Origin: Cyanobacteriota bacterium
Lineage (GTDB): Bacteria > Cyanobacteriota > Cyanobacteriia > PCC-6307 > Cyanobiaceae
DNA: 14,375 bases
Direction: 5' to 3'
NCBI GenBank assembly: GCA_947463165.1
Contig: CANHSW010000021.1
Location: forward strand, 1 to 14,375
Position 1 is the first letter of the stretch; each line of letters opens with the position of its first letter. The notes below the pieces were generated by a model. That model had not been told where the DNA came from. It saw only the letters and a program-made list of their open reading frames with translations, and did no database searches. The position numbers and the translations under genes were made by a program. This document shows, piece by piece, positions 13,296 through 14,375 of the stretch.

Positions 13296-14375
13296 ATGGC
13301 GCTGGCCCGTTTGCTCGCCAGGCCTTTCATCAGTCTGCTGTTTGCCGGTCTGCTGCCTCTGCTGTCGCCGCCACCACCCGCCTGTGCCGCCCAGCAGCTG
13401 CGGCTGCAGTTGGATGGTTTGCAATTGCCGATCGATCTACGCGAGTTGGAGGCCTGGAGCGGCAATCCCGCCGCTGCCCAGGGGGAGCTGGCGATCTGGC
13501 TCAACCTGCTGGAGCCCAGCAGTCGCCTGGGCCTAAAACGGCTGTTGAACGCACCAGTGATTCGCGATCGCAGCTTTGGTAGCCAATTGCTGGGCAGCTG
13601 GAGCGGAGATCAGATGCTCAAGCAGTTGGCTGAGCTGCTCGCCTGTGGCGAGGGTTGCAACACCGATCGCTTGGTGCTCACCACCCTGCAGCGGTTGCTG
13701 CAAAGCCAAACCAGTGTTTCCACTATCGAGCTGCTGCGCGCCTTGCCGGTGGAGCGGCTCACCCTGGATCTCGATGATCTGTTGGCTTTAGCCTCCCAGT
13801 GGCGGCAACAATTGCAAGCCCAACGCCAGGGTTTCCAGCGCCTGCAGAGCCTGGCGCTACCGCTGCGCCAATACCGGCCACCCCTGCTACCGGCCGATGC
13901 AGCCCTGCTGCCCAGGCGGTTGCAACTGCCGGTGGCCCATCGCCAAGCGCCGCTGCCGCTCGAGCTGTGGCCCAGTGCCAATCCACAGGTGGGGCCCTGG
14001 CTACTGCTGATGCCGGGCCTTGGCGGTGATCCAGAACAGCTCAATTGGCTGGCGGCCGCTCTGGCGGAGCAGGGCTGGCCTGTTGTGCTGATGGAACATC
14101 CAGGTAGCGACTCCGCCGCCATCCAGGACTCCTTCGCGGGCAACAGACCTTTTCCGGGAGCCGAAAGTTTGCGGGATCGGCTGGCCGATGTGGAGGCGGT
14201 GCTGGCGGCCCAGCGCCATGGTGCTCTCGGCGAGCTGGGGCCTGGTCGGGCTGGCAGCCAGGGGGTTGTGCTGATGGGCCATTCCCTGGGCGGTCTGGTG
14301 GCGTTGATGGCCGCTGGCATGCCGCCAGAACCGGGTCTGGCAAACCGCTGTGGCCGCGCCCTGAATCACTTACCC
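13296..14375 (+). CDS. Alpha/beta hydrolase, cyanobacterial type, cut by the right edge
   Basis: The frame runs from ATG 13296 to the window end without a stop (360 codons). An N-terminal signal peptide is likely: MALARLLARPFISLLFAGLL followed by a proline-rich stretch and ACAA. Residues about 35-200 form a helical region (LRLQLDGLQLPIDLRELEAW, VIRDRSFGSQLL, DQMLKQLAELL) resembling the DUF1400 region of cyanobacterial hydrolases. The hydrolase fold starts near WLLLMPGLGGDPEQL, and its nucleophile elbow is GHSLGG, with S330. The acid and histidine of the triad would lie beyond the edge. Such proteins are predicted periplasmic or membrane-associated esterases or lipases with unknown substrate. 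A single HIP1 octamer (GCGATCGC) occurs at 13564-13571 within it. Confidence 0.88.
   Translation, partial: MALARLLARPFISLLFAGLLPLLSPPPPACAAQQLRLQLDGLQLPIDLRELEAWSGNPAAAQGELAIWLNLLEPSSRLGLKRLLNAPVIRDRSFGSQLLGSWSGDQMLKQLAELLACGEGCNTDRLVLTTLQRLLQSQTSVSTIELLRALPVERLTLDLDDLLALASQWRQQLQAQRQGFQRLQSLALPLRQYRPPLLPADAALLPRRLQLPVAHRQAPLPLELWPSANPQVGPWLLLMPGLGGDPEQLNWLAAALAEQGWPVVLMEHPGSDSAAIQDSFAGNRPFPGAESLRDRLADVEAVLAAQRHGALGELGPGRAGSQGVVLMGHSLGGLVALMAAGMPPEPGLANRCGRALNHLP

Noticed and set aside
13564..13571. HIP1 octamer GCGATCGC
   Set aside because: Only one copy was found by eye in 14 kb, so it does not mark this genome as HIP1-rich and carries little information alone.
13610..14320. Minus-strand 236-codon frame
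   Set aside because: Serine/arginine-rich shadow of the alpha/beta hydrolase, whose frame carries a signal peptide and GHSLGG.

Overview
The window looks like chromosomal DNA from a GC-rich picocyanobacterium of the Synechococcus/Cyanobium type. This rests on family content recognised by eye: a 6-phosphogluconolactonase followed by a CIA30-domain protein, a glycine-rich RRM protein, a TIGR03792-type exported protein, a stand-alone LarB, DUF429 and DUF427 proteins, a SepF-like protein, and a cyanobacterial-type alpha/beta hydrolase. No ribosomal RNA, tRNA, CRISPR array, insertion sequence or phage module is visible.

Layout. (1) 1-1858, plus strand: pgl (5' end cut by the window edge), a CIA30 protein and an unknown protein. 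(2) 1925-2494, minus: a PrxII-type peroxiredoxin with a short hairpin just past its stop. (3) 2792-3628, plus: a D-Ala-D-Ala dipeptidase with a hexapeptide-repeat insert; 3882-4244, minus: a glycine-rich RNA-binding protein. The two converge on a near-perfect 13-bp terminator hairpin. (4) 4261-6150: a sparse stretch with a J-domain-like protein, two tandem-repeat arrays, a short SepF-like protein and a 60-residue basic protein. (5) 6146-7038, plus: a 63-residue protein coupled to a DUF429 gene. (6) 7142-8872, minus: aroB and a DUF427 gene separated by an 18-bp tandem array. (7) 8999-11625, plus: ispF, then TIGR03792 protein, methyltransferase and larB, the last three joined by overlapping stop/start codons. 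(8) 11862-12053, plus: a small acidic protein; 12022-13275, minus: an MFS transporter; 13296-14375, plus: an alpha/beta hydrolase running off the right edge.

Most genes are housekeeping or metabolic: oxidative pentose phosphate pathway (pgl), shikimate pathway (aroB), MEP isoprenoid pathway (ispF), peroxide defence and RNA binding. The most unusual feature is structural. Degenerate short tandem repeats occur at about ten separate places. Each has its own unit sequence, and the clear periods are mostly multiples of three (15, 18 and 21 bp). They lie in gene junctions and in poorly conserved stretches of genes: the pgl tail, the unknown protein's N-terminal part, and the dipeptidase insert. Other points worth a second look are an orphan larB coupled to a methyltransferase, a minimal SepF domain lacking the usual N-terminal region, and several small genes supported by coupling or a Shine-Dalgarno sequence.
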